Source of the DNA: Symbiodinium natans
Lineage: Eukaryota; Sar; Dinophyceae; Suessiales; Symbiodiniaceae
DNA length: 64,000 nt
Direction of reading: 5' to 3'
Assembly (NCBI GenBank): GCA_905221605.1
Contig: CAJNDS010002164.1
Span: 461,001 to 525,000, forward strand
The notes below the pieces were generated by a model that did no database searches, was not told where the DNA came from, and was given only the letters and a program-made list of their open reading frames with translations. Shown one piece after another: positions 34,001 through 42,700 of this stretch; the stretch's first letter is position 1; every line of letters starts with the position of its first letter. A program made the position numbers and the translations under genes.

Positions 34001-35848
34001 CTCCGCAGGAAGGCGGATTATCGCCACGATTGCTGCGGGGGTCCATAGGCTAGAGGCAATGAGGTGCAGGAAAGATTTAGGGAATCTCTGGGGCGTTCAT
34101 GAAACTTCATTGGGGTCCAGAGGGGTGAGCGTAGAAGGACCAGAGACCGGCAGAAACGCCGGAAGTTGGTTCGTAGGGGGCATGGGGCCATCGTGGGTCA
34201 TGAAGGTTGCGTCCAGAGAGGGTGCATCGGGGCCGAAAAAGGGACCTATATACAGGGAATTCATAGCATATGCGGCCACAGGGGCTCCGAAGAAGTTGGG
34301 GGTTTACGAAATCGGGGCACCTTTTTGGGGTCCTTATGAGAAGGGAATCCTACTGTTTGGGTCTATTTTCGGGGTCCCCTATTCTCGAAAAAAACCAGGT
34401 TGCTGAAAGGCCCAAGAAGGCGCGATAGGTGGCCTGTGGGGCCTCTGAGCCAACCCCTACCAAAAGCCTTCGACGGTCCACAACTGCGAGGTTTTTTTAC
34501 CCGAATGCCCAAGGCCTGGGGCCTCGGGGATGAGGGTGATCTCCCGGTAGCACAGCAAACGAACCCACAGCATGAAAACTAAGCTTCCGATGTTTGCTGC
34601 GTTGGAAGCCGAAACCCGAAACCCTAAATCCCCAAATCTGACTCGACCCTCTCCGTTGTCTGACTCACTCGGTTTTCTTGTTTTCTGGCTTGGTCCACAC
34701 ATGTTTTCGACTCAGTATGCACGGGGGATCACGGGGGGGAAAGTGCGGCGAGCAATACGAGCTCGCACGCTCTGGCCCATTCAGCTGGCAACGCGCTGGC
34801 ATATAGCCCGGGGAGCGCTCGGAGGAAGGAGGACGGTAACAGTGAGTGCGTGAGTTTCATGGAAGCTTAGGACAATTCAGCGCTTGTGTTGCATACTAGC
34901 TGCGACTTAAACAGCGGCGCAGTGCTTTTCCGAAGAGCTGGCCCCAACGTCCTTTCCTTGCAGCACCGGGACGGCAAGTGTGTGGGACTTGGGTCTGCCG
35001 GTGTCCTCGTACTCAAAGATTGCTCTTCAGCCCTACCATTCCAGCAACTCTTTGACACGGGAAGGCATCAGTGGTATTTCCTGGCATCGGGAAGCGGGGC
35101 CCCAATTCGCTGTGGCCAAGGCAGCAGCGACAGGCTTCAGTGCGCATCTGATGATGGCGTGAGCTGCAAGTGGGGAACGTATGGTAGTTTCGCACCTTTC
35201 GTTGCCATGTTTGGAGTAGCGGCTTCGAAACCGCTTGAAGTTGCCTGTCCTGCATGGCCCACTGATGATGGCACCGATGCATGCGAGAGATTGCTCTGCT
35301 ACGCATCTGCCACTGCAGCTCCTCAGTCCGGGAGCTGTCCACAAGGCTACAGCTTGCAGGAGGGCAATCTGGCCAACTACGGAGACTGCCCAAACACCGC
35401 TGAAGCTGGTTCATGCGTGCTCCCTGCAAAAGATGCAGCGATCTTTTGCAATGCCAAAGCCGACTGCAGCGGCTTCGCAGAATCCGCGAACCAGAGCCAT
35501 GCCACATATGGCAGTGTGCAGGTTGGGACAGGGCCAGTTCTTACAAATCCAGCATGGAAGTCCTGCGTCAAGGCCATCACTTCTCCTCAAGCAGGACTCT
35601 GTCCATCAGGCTACACTTTACAGCATGGTGGTCTGGACAGTTACGGGCCTTGCCCAAACAGCACCGAAGCCAGCTCTTGCATCCTCCCTCCAGCAGAGGC
35701 AGCAGTGTTCTGCAGCGAGCAGCCCAACTGCAGCGGCTTTGCAGAGACCAGCAATCGGGCATGGTTGACCACACACGCCGGCCGTGTTCAACTGGGGACA
35801 GGCCCAGGATTGCCAAATGCAGAATGGACTGCCTGTATAAGGCAGTGA
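17850..35848 (+). CDS. giant multidomain secreted/surface protein (WSC, F5/8C, SMB)
   Basis: I read about 18 kb as one gene, because conserved exons join in frame on one strand without an internal terminal signal. The ATG at 17850 (or 17862) gives MAKFCILLFSVTRRVAYG, a plausible signal peptide. In order: coiled segment, two tandem Cys repeats, a WTDKYGRNC Cys-rich module, Ig-like beta repeats, an unknown QCASDDG module, WSC1, an unknown CPxxxVPL module, a PAN-like region, F5/8 type C, a sushi-like segment, WSC2, a long helical region, a Thr-Pro linker, SMB-like knots, two more CPxGYVPL modules, WSC3, lectin-like units, a second QCASDDG module and two tandem C-terminal repeats. The TGA is at 35846-35848. 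WSC and F5/8C domains bind glycans, so a cell-surface or matrix adhesive role is inferred. Verified introns include 19099-19227, 23690-23769, 25103-25332 and 32275-32378. It could be two or more adjacent genes. Confidence 0.7.
19228..20140 (+). CDS. exons: CxGGG Cys module and Ig-like repeats
   Basis: The join at 19098/19228 restores LDTPGWTDKYGRNC, followed by SSQEACCKCGGG: a small Cys-rich module of the W-x-D-x-x-G-x-x-C ... CC-x-C-G-G-G kind seen in protist secreted proteins. A second exon begins near 19562 with HGFTIDAETGQL, and later GLQVNSETGELSW. These GL-x-[IV]-x-x-x-T-G-x-L signatures resemble putative Ig (cadherin-like) repeats. The 3' end of this exon, before the AT-rich intron, is uncertain. 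Confidence 0.6.
20258..20850. repeat. AT-rich satellite block inside an intron
   Basis: About 600 bases are almost pure A and T: (TATTTA)n, then (AATATTT)n, then degenerate TTATATTATAT. This is extreme against a GC-rich background. It lies in an intron of the giant gene, between the Ig-like exons and the first QCASDDG module. Stops in every frame exclude coding. Confidence 0.9.
20920..23314 (+). CDS. exons: QCASDDG module, WSC1, CPxxFVPL module, PAN-like region
   Basis: A short exon with RPWYYLSQ precedes AVRCG...IQCASDDGAVCK (from about 21070), matching a second copy near 35.1 kb. WSC1 spans about 21370-21680: MGCFRDEG, NCALHCAGKRYMAVQ, LCFCGDTF, C-x3-C, GCGG, SVYRL, the expected Cys framework of this carbohydrate-binding domain. 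At 21713-21932 lies the first CPADFVPL module, ending RGVCYK. The middle part is beta-rich and unassigned. About 22640-22870 reads CWLQQHGLKFG, CKAKCRSRPQCSHIAVQ, TCYEYSQLC, like a PAN/apple domain. The exon appears to end at 23314 with a GC donor. Confidence 0.68.
23365..25102 (+). CDS. exons: Cys-rich region, F5/8 type C domain, sushi-like segment
   Basis: Exons 23365-23689 and 23770-25102 join through an 80-base GT-AG intron (CPC-R-C across the junction). A Thr run (VTTTTTTALPP) leads into a discoidin-type domain at about 24522-24931: NLALGSEVTVWAS, ERVIDS, GAEWIAMDLGATYVLSRATI, FTIQSSQD, AQYLRLICEPV and IGEWKVYG. F5/8C domains bind phospholipids or glycans outside the cell. LRLRCWGERF...LSCIAGRW...LECQ then resembles a sushi/CCP module. 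The junction at 25102 uses a GC donor; a 10-base direct repeat, GCCAGGCCTG, sits at both ends of the 230-base intron. Confidence 0.72.
25333..26700 (+). CDS. exons: beta domain, WSC2, ricin-like segment
   Basis: The first exon (25333-25770) begins CVQVVNPVYAQID, with no assigned family. An intron of about 130 bases (to about 25909) carries a hairpin-family sequence. WSC2 covers about 25943-26235: EGCYVDSQ, CESICLGKPYMAIQ, HCFCGDS, FCGGPFRNSVFRLY. It is followed by NGDGRCLTMS...SAKACTGGEDQSF, which resembles a ricin-type beta-trefoil repeat. The frame stays open to 26786, but family-like sequence stops near 26690. Confidence 0.65.
27030..29070 (+). CDS. exons: Cys-rich head and long helical region
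   Basis: A first exon (about 27030-27210) encodes CPPGQLIHSLEKEALRLRWRC. The next long exon (about 27340-29030) starts with FRYLCCSLD, then a segment with IYCPTRID, SFQQKYSFKN and LWCLQDGG. From about 28000 the sequence is helical and low in Cys (VDLSFQAFADIYEAV, ALTQSEAIRSGITTRFQEM), suggesting a stalk or spacer. I recognise no family. A short exon at about 29088 (DYLSKFQSALQLLEAYTDR) continues the helix. Confidence 0.6.
29407..30790 (+). CDS. exon: helical region, Thr-Pro linker, somatomedin-B-like knots
   Basis: The helical region continues (LFGQTLQQLQALFSEMYLL). A basic patch, RRSRRRSRR (about 29991), could be a furin-like cleavage site. About 30061-30195 encodes a linker made almost wholly of Thr-Pro-Thr/Ala repeats, a typical O-glycosylated stalk. 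Cys-knot units follow: CSNMCGG...CFCDVSCMDFGDCCSDF (30259-30358), CSGKCGE...DSRCLKVGDCCPDF (30367-30483), a degenerate unit (30484-30618) and CLNRCLQQ...CARDNTCCDDYVPCC (30675-30776). The CxCxxxCxxxxxCCxDf pattern is that of somatomedin-B domains, which mediate protein binding at the cell surface. Confidence 0.72.
31120..32274 (+). CDS. exon: two CPxGYVPL modules and start of WSC3
   Basis: Two tandem modules of about 77 residues (31208-31434 and 31517-31735) share CPxGYVPLDxQxC, YxWNxxxSLQxPxC, PGxGCFEFE, LYxSxC and RGVCK. They are separated by a Thr-Ala linker and match the single copy at 21.7 kb. A Cys-rich piece (NWTPGWAPPPNACLQW) and a beta domain follow. At about 32190 LVSCSGD begins WSC3, which is interrupted after VINC by a 104-base GC-AG intron (32275-32378). 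Confidence 0.7.
32379..32960 (+). CDS. exons: remainder of WSC3 and lectin-like units
   Basis: The join at 32274/32379 gives NCAAQCAGSAFMALQDG, then CFCGDTF, CNSSCPVANGCGG and SIYRL, completing WSC3. GGKCVQPEG follows. A further exon (about 32766-32945) encodes LVLDERCD, ALFFRMVEA, LQHIGGKCLQPEGG. The LVL-x3-CD ... LQH-x2-GKC layout recurs in the 34.9 kb exon, so these are repeated lectin-like units, plausibly a ricin-type beta-trefoil. Confidence 0.62.
32961..34876. other. large intron of the giant gene
   Basis: About 1.9 kb without coding signal separates two exons that continue the same repeat pattern. It holds C-rich and G-rich low-complexity tracts (33420-33500 and 33830-33960), a few telomere-like units (33664-33710) and, at 34289-34395, a hairpin-family sequence. 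Confidence 0.6.
34289..34395. mobile_element. intronic repeat of the GGGGTCCCC family
   Basis: The sequence GGGGGTTTACGAAATCGGGG is followed by GGGAATCCTACTGTTTGGG and TCTATTTTCGGGGTCCCC. The same blocks occur in reverse orientation at 51486-51575, and the first block recurs at about 48646. It is a dispersed non-coding element found within introns. Confidence 0.7.
34877..35848 (+). CDS. terminal exon: lectin unit, QCASDDG module, two C-terminal repeats
   Basis: ALVLHTSCD...LSLQHRDGKCVG continues the lectin-like series. HQWYFLASGSGAPIRCG then LQCASDDGVSCK (about 35070-35290) is the second QCASDDG module. Two tandem units of about 84 residues (35330-35572 and 35594-35845) share CPxGYxLQxGxLxxYGxCPN, SCxLPxxxAAxFC, CSGFAE and VQxGTGPxLxNxxWxxC. 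I know no family for them. The stop is TGA at 35846-35848. Confidence 0.75.
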   Translation, partial: SALVLHTSCDLNSGAVLFRRAGPNVLSLQHRDGKCVGLGSAGVLVLKDCSSALPFQQLFDTGRHQWYFLASGSGAPIRCGQGSSDRLQCASDDGVSCKWGTYGSFAPFVAMFGVAASKPLEVACPAWPTDDGTDACERLLCYASATAAPQSGSCPQGYSLQEGNLANYGDCPNTAEAGSCVLPAKDAAIFCNAKADCSGFAESANQSHATYGSVQVGTGPVLTNPAWKSCVKAITSPQAGLCPSGYTLQHGGLDSYGPCPNSTEASSCILPPAEAAVFCSEQPNCSGFAETSNRAWLTTHAGRVQLGTGPGLPNAEWTACIRQ

Positions 35849-36119
35849 TTGCTTGTATGAGGCAGGAATCGCTAATGACAGTAGGCATGCATTTGCTCAG
35901 ATGCAGTGTTTTTTGTATTGTACAGGTTGTAGCTAGGCCGATCTTGGCGGCTTTTAAGTTGGCCGGTGTTTTCCACTCAAGTGGATTTACACGTGCCAGA
36001 AAGGGGGCAGCGGCTGCACGGCTACTTAGTAGCTTGAAGCTTTGGTCACTGCCAGCTCCGCCAAGCCGAACCCAAAGGGTTTACAAATGTTTGCAAAAAG
36101 GTCGGAGACTTGCTGAGCG

Positions 36120-36711
36120 CGCATGTGTGCGTGTGCGTGTGCGTGTGCGTGTGCGTGTGCGTGTGCGTGTGCGTGTGCGTGTGCGTGTTCGCGTGTTCGC
36201 GTGTTCGCGTGTTCGCGTGTTCGCGTGTTCGCGTGTTCGCGTGTTCGCGTGTTCGCGTGTTCGCGTGTTCGCGTGTTCCCGTGTTCGCGTGTTCGCGTGT
36301 TCACGTGCGTGTGCGCGTGCGTGCGCGCGTGCGCGTGCGCGTGCGCGTGCGCGTGCGTGGGTGCGTGCGCGTGCGTGGGTGCGTGCGCGTGCGTGCGTGC
36401 GTGCGTGGGTGCGCGCGTGCGTGGTGCGTGTGCGTGCGGGTGCGTGCGCGTGCGCGTGCGTGGTGCGTGCGGTGCGTGGGTGCGTGCGTGGGTGCGTGCG
36501 GTGCTGGGTGGGGTGCGTGGGTGCATGGGTGCGTGCGTGGGTGCGTGGGTGCGTGGGTGCGTGGGTGCGTGGGTGCGTGGGTGCGTGGGCGTGCGTGCGT
36601 GCGTGCGTGCGTGGGTGCGTGGGTGCGTGGGTGCGTGGGTGCGTGGGTGGGTGGGTGGGTGGGTGGGTGGGGGTGGGTGGGTGGGTGTGTGTGTGTGTGT
36701 GTGTGTGTGTG
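36120..36711. repeat. compound GT-rich microsatellite
   Basis: Successive blocks: (GTGTGC)n, (GTGTTCGC)n from about 36183, (GTGCGC/GTGCGTGG)n, (GTGGGTGC)n, (GTGG)n and (GT)n. Because units are alternating purine-pyrimidine, all six frames stay open for about 200 codons; these are not genes. Confidence 0.95.
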
Positions 36712-37216
36712 TCCGACAGGTGACCCGCATGCCATCTCTGGCTGTGCACTAAACTCGCAAAAAGTGATCTCGCGCAGCCCCTTGAACAGTCCCGCCACCG
36801 GTGACCGCACGGCATGATACTATGCGGCTTTCCCTGCCGTAGCCACGAGCAAAGAATGACATGACCAGTACATAGAAGTTGTACGGACCAGGCTACTGGA
36901 TACTGGACTCAGCAAGGCTGCCAAGCACCCGCACTCTCCCCCAAAAAGTGGATACCTTGAGAGGCGCCCAGGTGAGATCTTTGGTGAGGTACTTGAGGCA
37001 TCCTTCCCATGGCTGCGCTAATGACAGAGGCCGAAGCGGCTTTGAGGTTTGTTGGACTAGTTCCTGATTGTTTAGAGTCCGTCTGTGCAAAAGCAAGCAT
37101 GTCGCAGTTGCGTAGTCGAGTCCGAGGGTCAGGGTGGTTGTATTTTACTGGTAAGCTCCCGTGGGAGGGCATCACATCCCTGTAGGCGGATCCTGGCATG
37201 CTGCCACGAGGCTTGG

Positions 37217-39279
37217 TCAGAAGCATTCTCGGAACTGTGAAACGTAGACGGCCGCATGGCTACGCATAGGCAAAGTCTCTGCCATTGCACACTGAATCCT
37301 TGGAGCAGTGAGGCCAGGCCTTGTTGACCTCCCGAAGGGCCCGTGGAGAGGCCAGGCTTTGCCTTGTTCCTTCAGATTGCAACAGCATGGCCACATGGAA
37401 GCTCCCCCCCGCCTCTTCAAATAGAACCGCCATCGAGCATACGTGGCATACGGAACAACGGCAGCTGTGACAGAAGGCCTATCAACACAGTTTTGCAAGA
37501 ACTCTCCTGTCCACGGCTGTCCACAAAATGTCCACAAGTTGGGTTTTAATGTGACGCCCAGTCCTGCCATGGTATTGGTTCCTCTTAACATGAGCAGACA
37601 AGACGCTTGCAGCTCCAAAGAGCAAGAGAATAGCCAAACTTGCACCCACGGGTAGGTTCCAGTTGCCATCCATCCACAAGGCCAGTGTGCTGAGTGAAAC
37701 CGGTTCCAATGAGGCTCCGATGGCGAAAGCATAGGTGTCAGCGTTCAGGATCCATGAGAGTGCAGCAGCACCCCACTGGGTTGGAGAGTCTATGCCGTTT
37801 CTGCCCCGTTCAGGTGACCTTGGCCCAGTCACAGCTGGAGGAAGCAGTAGCAGGCTCGATGTGGCCCACAAGACATCAGTCCTGTCAACGAAGATCTCTG
37901 ATAAAATCCACACTTTGCAAGGACGTGGCAAGTGCACACGGCCAAACTGGTAGGCCAACGCCTTATTCGACGGTTGTTGGTTCCAACTGTCGAGCTGCAT
38001 CTGATAGAAATGTTGTGCTCGTGGAGGGCTTCGGATGTTAAGCCAAGTGCCCGAAAGGGCCATAGCTAGCACGTGAAGCGATTCAACAGTTGCCGGAACG
38101 ATCAGCGGCTGGGCTGTAATGTCAGGTCTCAATTGTCGGTGTGAATAGCTGAATAGCTGTGGTGCCTAAAGCACGGCGATCCCTCTTCGGACTGGCCTTG
38201 AACAAGCTTGAGTTCGGGCAATGCTTCATCCACTGAGGGTCAGCATGCAAGAGGACTTCCATATGCTTCTGCAAGCATGCAGCAGGAATCAGTTGCGACA
38301 TCTTATGCGCAGGCGGTCCAAGTCCCGACGAGCTGTCTTGCTTGGTTTCCTTGCAGACTGCAGGTGCCTCCATTCTTCTTGCTTGATCCTCGGATGTGCG
38401 AATGCTTGCTTGGGGTTAAGGGTTTAGGGTTTAGGGTTTAGGGTGGAGGGTTTAGGGTTTATTAATGCCCGGAAATCGCTAGTAGGTGTCACTCAGCAGA
38501 ACATGCAAGCCTTTGTGTTGATTTCATGTTCGGCATTGCCCTCTGTGTCCATGCAGAGTGCCGCATAGGCGGCCTTTGCGCAAGTCATCCCCCTTCCTGT
38601 CTGTGTCCGCACAATCTTGCATGTGCCCTGCGGCATCAGTCGTGACCTGCTACACAGAAGTTTCGTTGATCTTGCCTGGTGGCGAGAGTGCTCTGCAGAG
38701 GTGTAGTTGAGCTTGAGATGTTGGCGAGAAGTACCTCTCTGCCATGAAATTATCACCCTAATTGAGTTTGACAATATCAGGGAGCAGTTAAGAAGCTTTG
38801 CTACTCGTAGCATGGTGTGCGCTAGAGTCGGTAGACATTCAACGCGACGGAGCACGAAGCTCAGACAGGTTTTTACTTCACGCTACTTCGCAATACTTCA
38901 ATATCGACCAACTGATGGGATGAGCTGCGATCTTCACGTTTCGTTGCTGAGGTGGGCCAGGGGCGGCGACGACGACTACAGCGAATGAGCCGCAGAGCCC
39001 GTTACCCAGCGCGAGCAGAGCTTGAAAGTATGAGAGGAGCGTCAGGCCAGACATGCAGATTTTTTCCAGCGAATCGCCCTTAGTTACGCTTCCGAGCTTG
39101 AACGACCGAATGTTTCTAGCACTGCCTTTCTGGCTCATTCGGTCAGTGGGCAGAAGAGGTTCTTGTGTTGCCACTCGCTGATTGACTTTGCGCCGTTTGC
39201 AACCGGACACATCTCCAACATGCCGCGGAAGTCGGCAAAGCACGGAAGACAACACACCCTGCTGTGAAAACGTGCCCAC
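37217..39279 (-). pseudogene. possible minus-strand membrane protein, fragmentary
   Basis: On the minus strand, 37780-37580 reads ILNADTYAFAIGASLEPVSL, STLALWMDGNW and ASLAILLLFGAASVLSAHV, which looks like two membrane helices. About 39060-38930 reads EKICMSGLTLLSYFQALLAL and FAVVVVAAPGPPQQR, another hydrophobic stretch. No continuous exon structure or family could be established. It could be a real minus-strand gene, a remnant, or chance. Confidence 0.25.
38417..38461. repeat. TTTAGGG array
   Basis: About six units, one with a GGTGGAGGG variant. Non-coding. Confidence 0.88.
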
Positions 39280-39729
39280 TTGAGAGCTCGGAAAAGGCTT
39301 CGAGCGTCAACACCAGCTACCAGAGTGCAAGCAGCCACAGCTCGCGGGCTGGACTGATCTCATGCTTTCAAATTCTTTGCATGCCGCCATCCAGCAATCT
39401 TCTCAGTCTGAGCGCCTCTACCACCCAGCTTGCCAGGGCAGCTCACGATAGCTCACGCCACCCGCAGGTCTCCAGCTCGTCTCTTCTCCCTTGTTGGGTG
39501 AATCAAAGGGTGTCAAGGTGGAGGCCGCTGAGGATGTCAAAGTGTCGTGCCCCTGCTTTTTAAGGGTTTGGGGTACGATGCCGGGATGAACAAGCCGGCA
39601 AGGCTGGCCAGTGTCTTATGCGGCGTATGTGCAAAACGGCCGCACCAGCTTCGGCTGCACTGGAACCGGAATGTAAAAGTTATCTGGCATGAAGTGGCAC
39701 GAATATTCGCCAATTACATTCTGCCCCAG

Positions 39730-42700
39730 GTGTTTGATCGATTCCGGCAGGACGCCATTACAGCCATCTACAGTGCCCAGGTGGGTGTTGCCATGGCCGT
39801 GCTACATGACGTCCTCTCTGAATGCGGCACCATTCTTGTGTCGACAACAGGAGGAGGCTTTGAGACGGAGCCGGCTACCCAAAAACCCGAAGTTCTGTTA
39901 TGCTTGTTAGCCCAGTGGTACCCTTTACCCTTTTTTTGGTGATGGGTTCCCTTATAGAATAACCTAGCCAAAAAGGGTGTTATCATATGGTTACTGGGCT
40001 ACCAAGTATGTTCTCTGTCTGAAGGCCGCCATGGCCACAACGCCTTGTGAGGGGTGGTCCCTGGCCGTTTCTGTTCTGAGGCCATGGCGTGGTTTCCACC
40101 GAGCTCATTATCTTCGGGATATTTTCGGAGGAGACGCATGCCGGTTGCACTCCACTTGGGCCTCCTACAGTGTGTAGTTGTGCAAGTTGAGTTGCAGAAG
40201 GTCACATGAGGTGTCAAATTCGCGTGACGTCCTGCTGGAAGTGAATCTCAGATGGTGTTACGATAGCGGGAGGAGCAGAAGGGTGCCAACCTAATAGCGA
40301 AAACTGCTCTGGCCCATGCCTCAGATTTTCTGCTGAGCCCATGCAAGAGAAACCCCAGGAAGCCATGAGAAATGTACAGCAATCCCCATAATTCAATCAT
40401 CCCTACTGTCCCTACAATCCCCACCCCTACACTCTAACTCTCAACCCTATAATTTCACAACCCGACCCTCCCTATAAGCCCGATAATCCCTACACCCCAC
40501 AGTCCCTGTACTCCTGTAATCCCTACAAAACCCAAACCCAGGTGCGGAAAGGAGTCACGCGCGAGGCGCCCCTTATGGAGCTATGGGAGTCTCAGAGGAA
40601 CCTTGCGAGAACCAGGGTTTAGGTTTAGGGTTAGGGTCTACTTCGAGGTTCATGGTGCTTAGTAACCCAGTTGTAGCTGTACTTGTAGCCACGTTTTTCT
40701 CAATTTAGGGTTCGTATTCAGGGTTTAGGGCCCCCTAAACCCTCATCCCGAAAGCCTAAACCCTAAACCCTAAACCCTAAACCCCAAACCCGAAACCCTA
40801 AACCCTAAACCCTAAACCCTAACCCCTAAACCCTAAACCCTAAACCCTAAACCCTAAACCCTAAACCCTAAACCCCTCATATTTCGCACGCCCACAAAGG
40901 ATGGTTCCGGGAAAGTCGCTGGGAGGCTCTGAAGCGCTTCATTGCCAGCAGCCCGAGACCGGCGACAGACGCGTCAGGTGCGGTCTAGGGTTTAGGGTTT
41001 AGGGTTTGGGGTTTAGGGTTTAGGGTTTGGGTTTAGGGTTTAGGGTTTAGGGTTTAGGGATTAGGGATTAGGGATTAGGATTTGGGGTTTAGGGTTTAGC
41101 GTGTAGGGTGTAGGGTTCAGGGCTTCAGGCGGAGGACTCCCTTGAGGATTTGTTTCGACGAGCGTGATGCATGGAAAGCTTCGACAAGGGGGGACGCTTT
41201 CTGGTGTAGTTCTGCAAATGGTGGGTTCTCCGAAGTCTGGAAGATGCCGTCGGGATGGTATGAAAAACAACACCTCGGGTGGCCTGGTCTGTTTGAGGAT
41301 CACCTTCGTCTGGTTGTGCATGTAACTCAGACAAGATTAGACAACTTTGCGGACGAAGCCCCACAGTGGGAAGAACAGGCTCAGTAAAGGTGCTGCGTTG
41401 GCAGTTGCAGGATCCGGCTCCCTGCCGTTCAGCGAGAACGCTCGGCTGTTGTTCGACACAGCAAATGCCTGAAGCCGAGCTTGGGGGAGACATGTTCTTA
41501 CTTGGTTACGCGGTTGCGCCGCTGGTTGCAACATGTTAATGCCACTGCATGCTGGACTGTCAGACCTGCACCCGATGAGGAAGACTCAGTTGGCAACATA
41601 GAGATCGGCTGCGAGCAGTTGCTTCTAGCCCTCAGCCCGGGTGGCCCAGCGTTTTTTTTTTGTGTGTTTGCAACGTCTTGCAACTCCGACTCACCAGGCT
41701 TTGTCAGCATGTGTCAGTGCAACCCATGGCCCGTTGAGCTGTTACAAGTGTCTCTCCCAGGCGCCGACAAACTGGCCCAAAGTGGCGGGGCAAAGATGCT
41801 TGCAGGCGTCTACACAGCCCTCCATGGTGTAAAGTCAGGGTATAGGGTTTAGGGATGTTTCCCCTTATACTAACAGTTCTTAATCGGGATTCTAATGAGG
41901 GGTGTTCCTCGCGCTTCATCTACAGCTGTGCCGCTTTCCGAAGGCCTCGGGCTTTCAGGAAATGCGCTGCGCGAAGCCGTCTCAGAAGCTGCGCCTGGGG
42001 CCTGAGGTTGCGCGAAGGGGATCTTGAAGGATCTGTAAACATGTGATATTTCGATGTATAATGTGTAAAATAGATAATGTAAAATATCAAAAACACAATA
42101 TTTCTGTATAGTATATAACTTACAATATATAGCATGTAATATATATTGTATAAAATATAATATGTCATGTATAATATATAATTCGGTGTAACGGCTCCCC
42201 AGGTCGCCCGGGGACTCGGAATTGCTCAGGTCAGCCCCAGGCCCGCCAGAGCGACAGCTCACCGCTGTGGGGGCGTGGACCCGAGAACCGTCGAGTGAAG
42301 CAGTCATCATTCATGTCTCTTTTCCATATATATATGTATACATACATGAATTGTTGTTCGTTGCTTATGTCATTCTTATTGTTCGAATTGTCTAAATTTC
42401 TTTACATTACCAATTTTTGCTGTTTATAGCTTCCATTGTTGCGGATATTATTTATACAATCTTTTGCTTGTTTATTTTTTTTATCATGCGGCAGGCTCTG
42501 TGACTGTGAGCACAAGCACGTGGGCCTCTCGAGCTGAGGCAGATGAGTCTAGCGAGTCCGAGATGACCCTGGACCAGGTTGCCACAGACCTGACGTGCCC
42601 TGACCTGCACTGCGTGTACATGTCATGGTGAGTTCTCAAAAAGGTTTTTTGTTTTAAAAAAGAAAGGCGCAAGAGCCATGATCTATATCAACTTTACGTC

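Larger units (their letters stand above)
35849..39700. other. intergenic stretch with microsatellite
   Basis: This holds the presumed 3' flank of the giant gene, a 600-base GT-rich microsatellite, a possible minus-strand membrane-protein remnant (37217-39279), a telomere-like array at 38417-38461, and a + frame at 39264-39563 with no recognised motif. Confidence 0.5.

Noticed and set aside
36110-36817. Long overlapping open frames on both strands rich in Cys-Val or His-Thr
   Set aside because: They are translations of a GT-rich microsatellite; the repeat contains no stop codons in several frames, so length is not evidence of coding.
40738-41110. A true chromosome end or telomere fusion
   Set aside because: Unique sequence continues on both sides, and the array order (C-rich then G-rich) is opposite to that of an end-to-end fusion.
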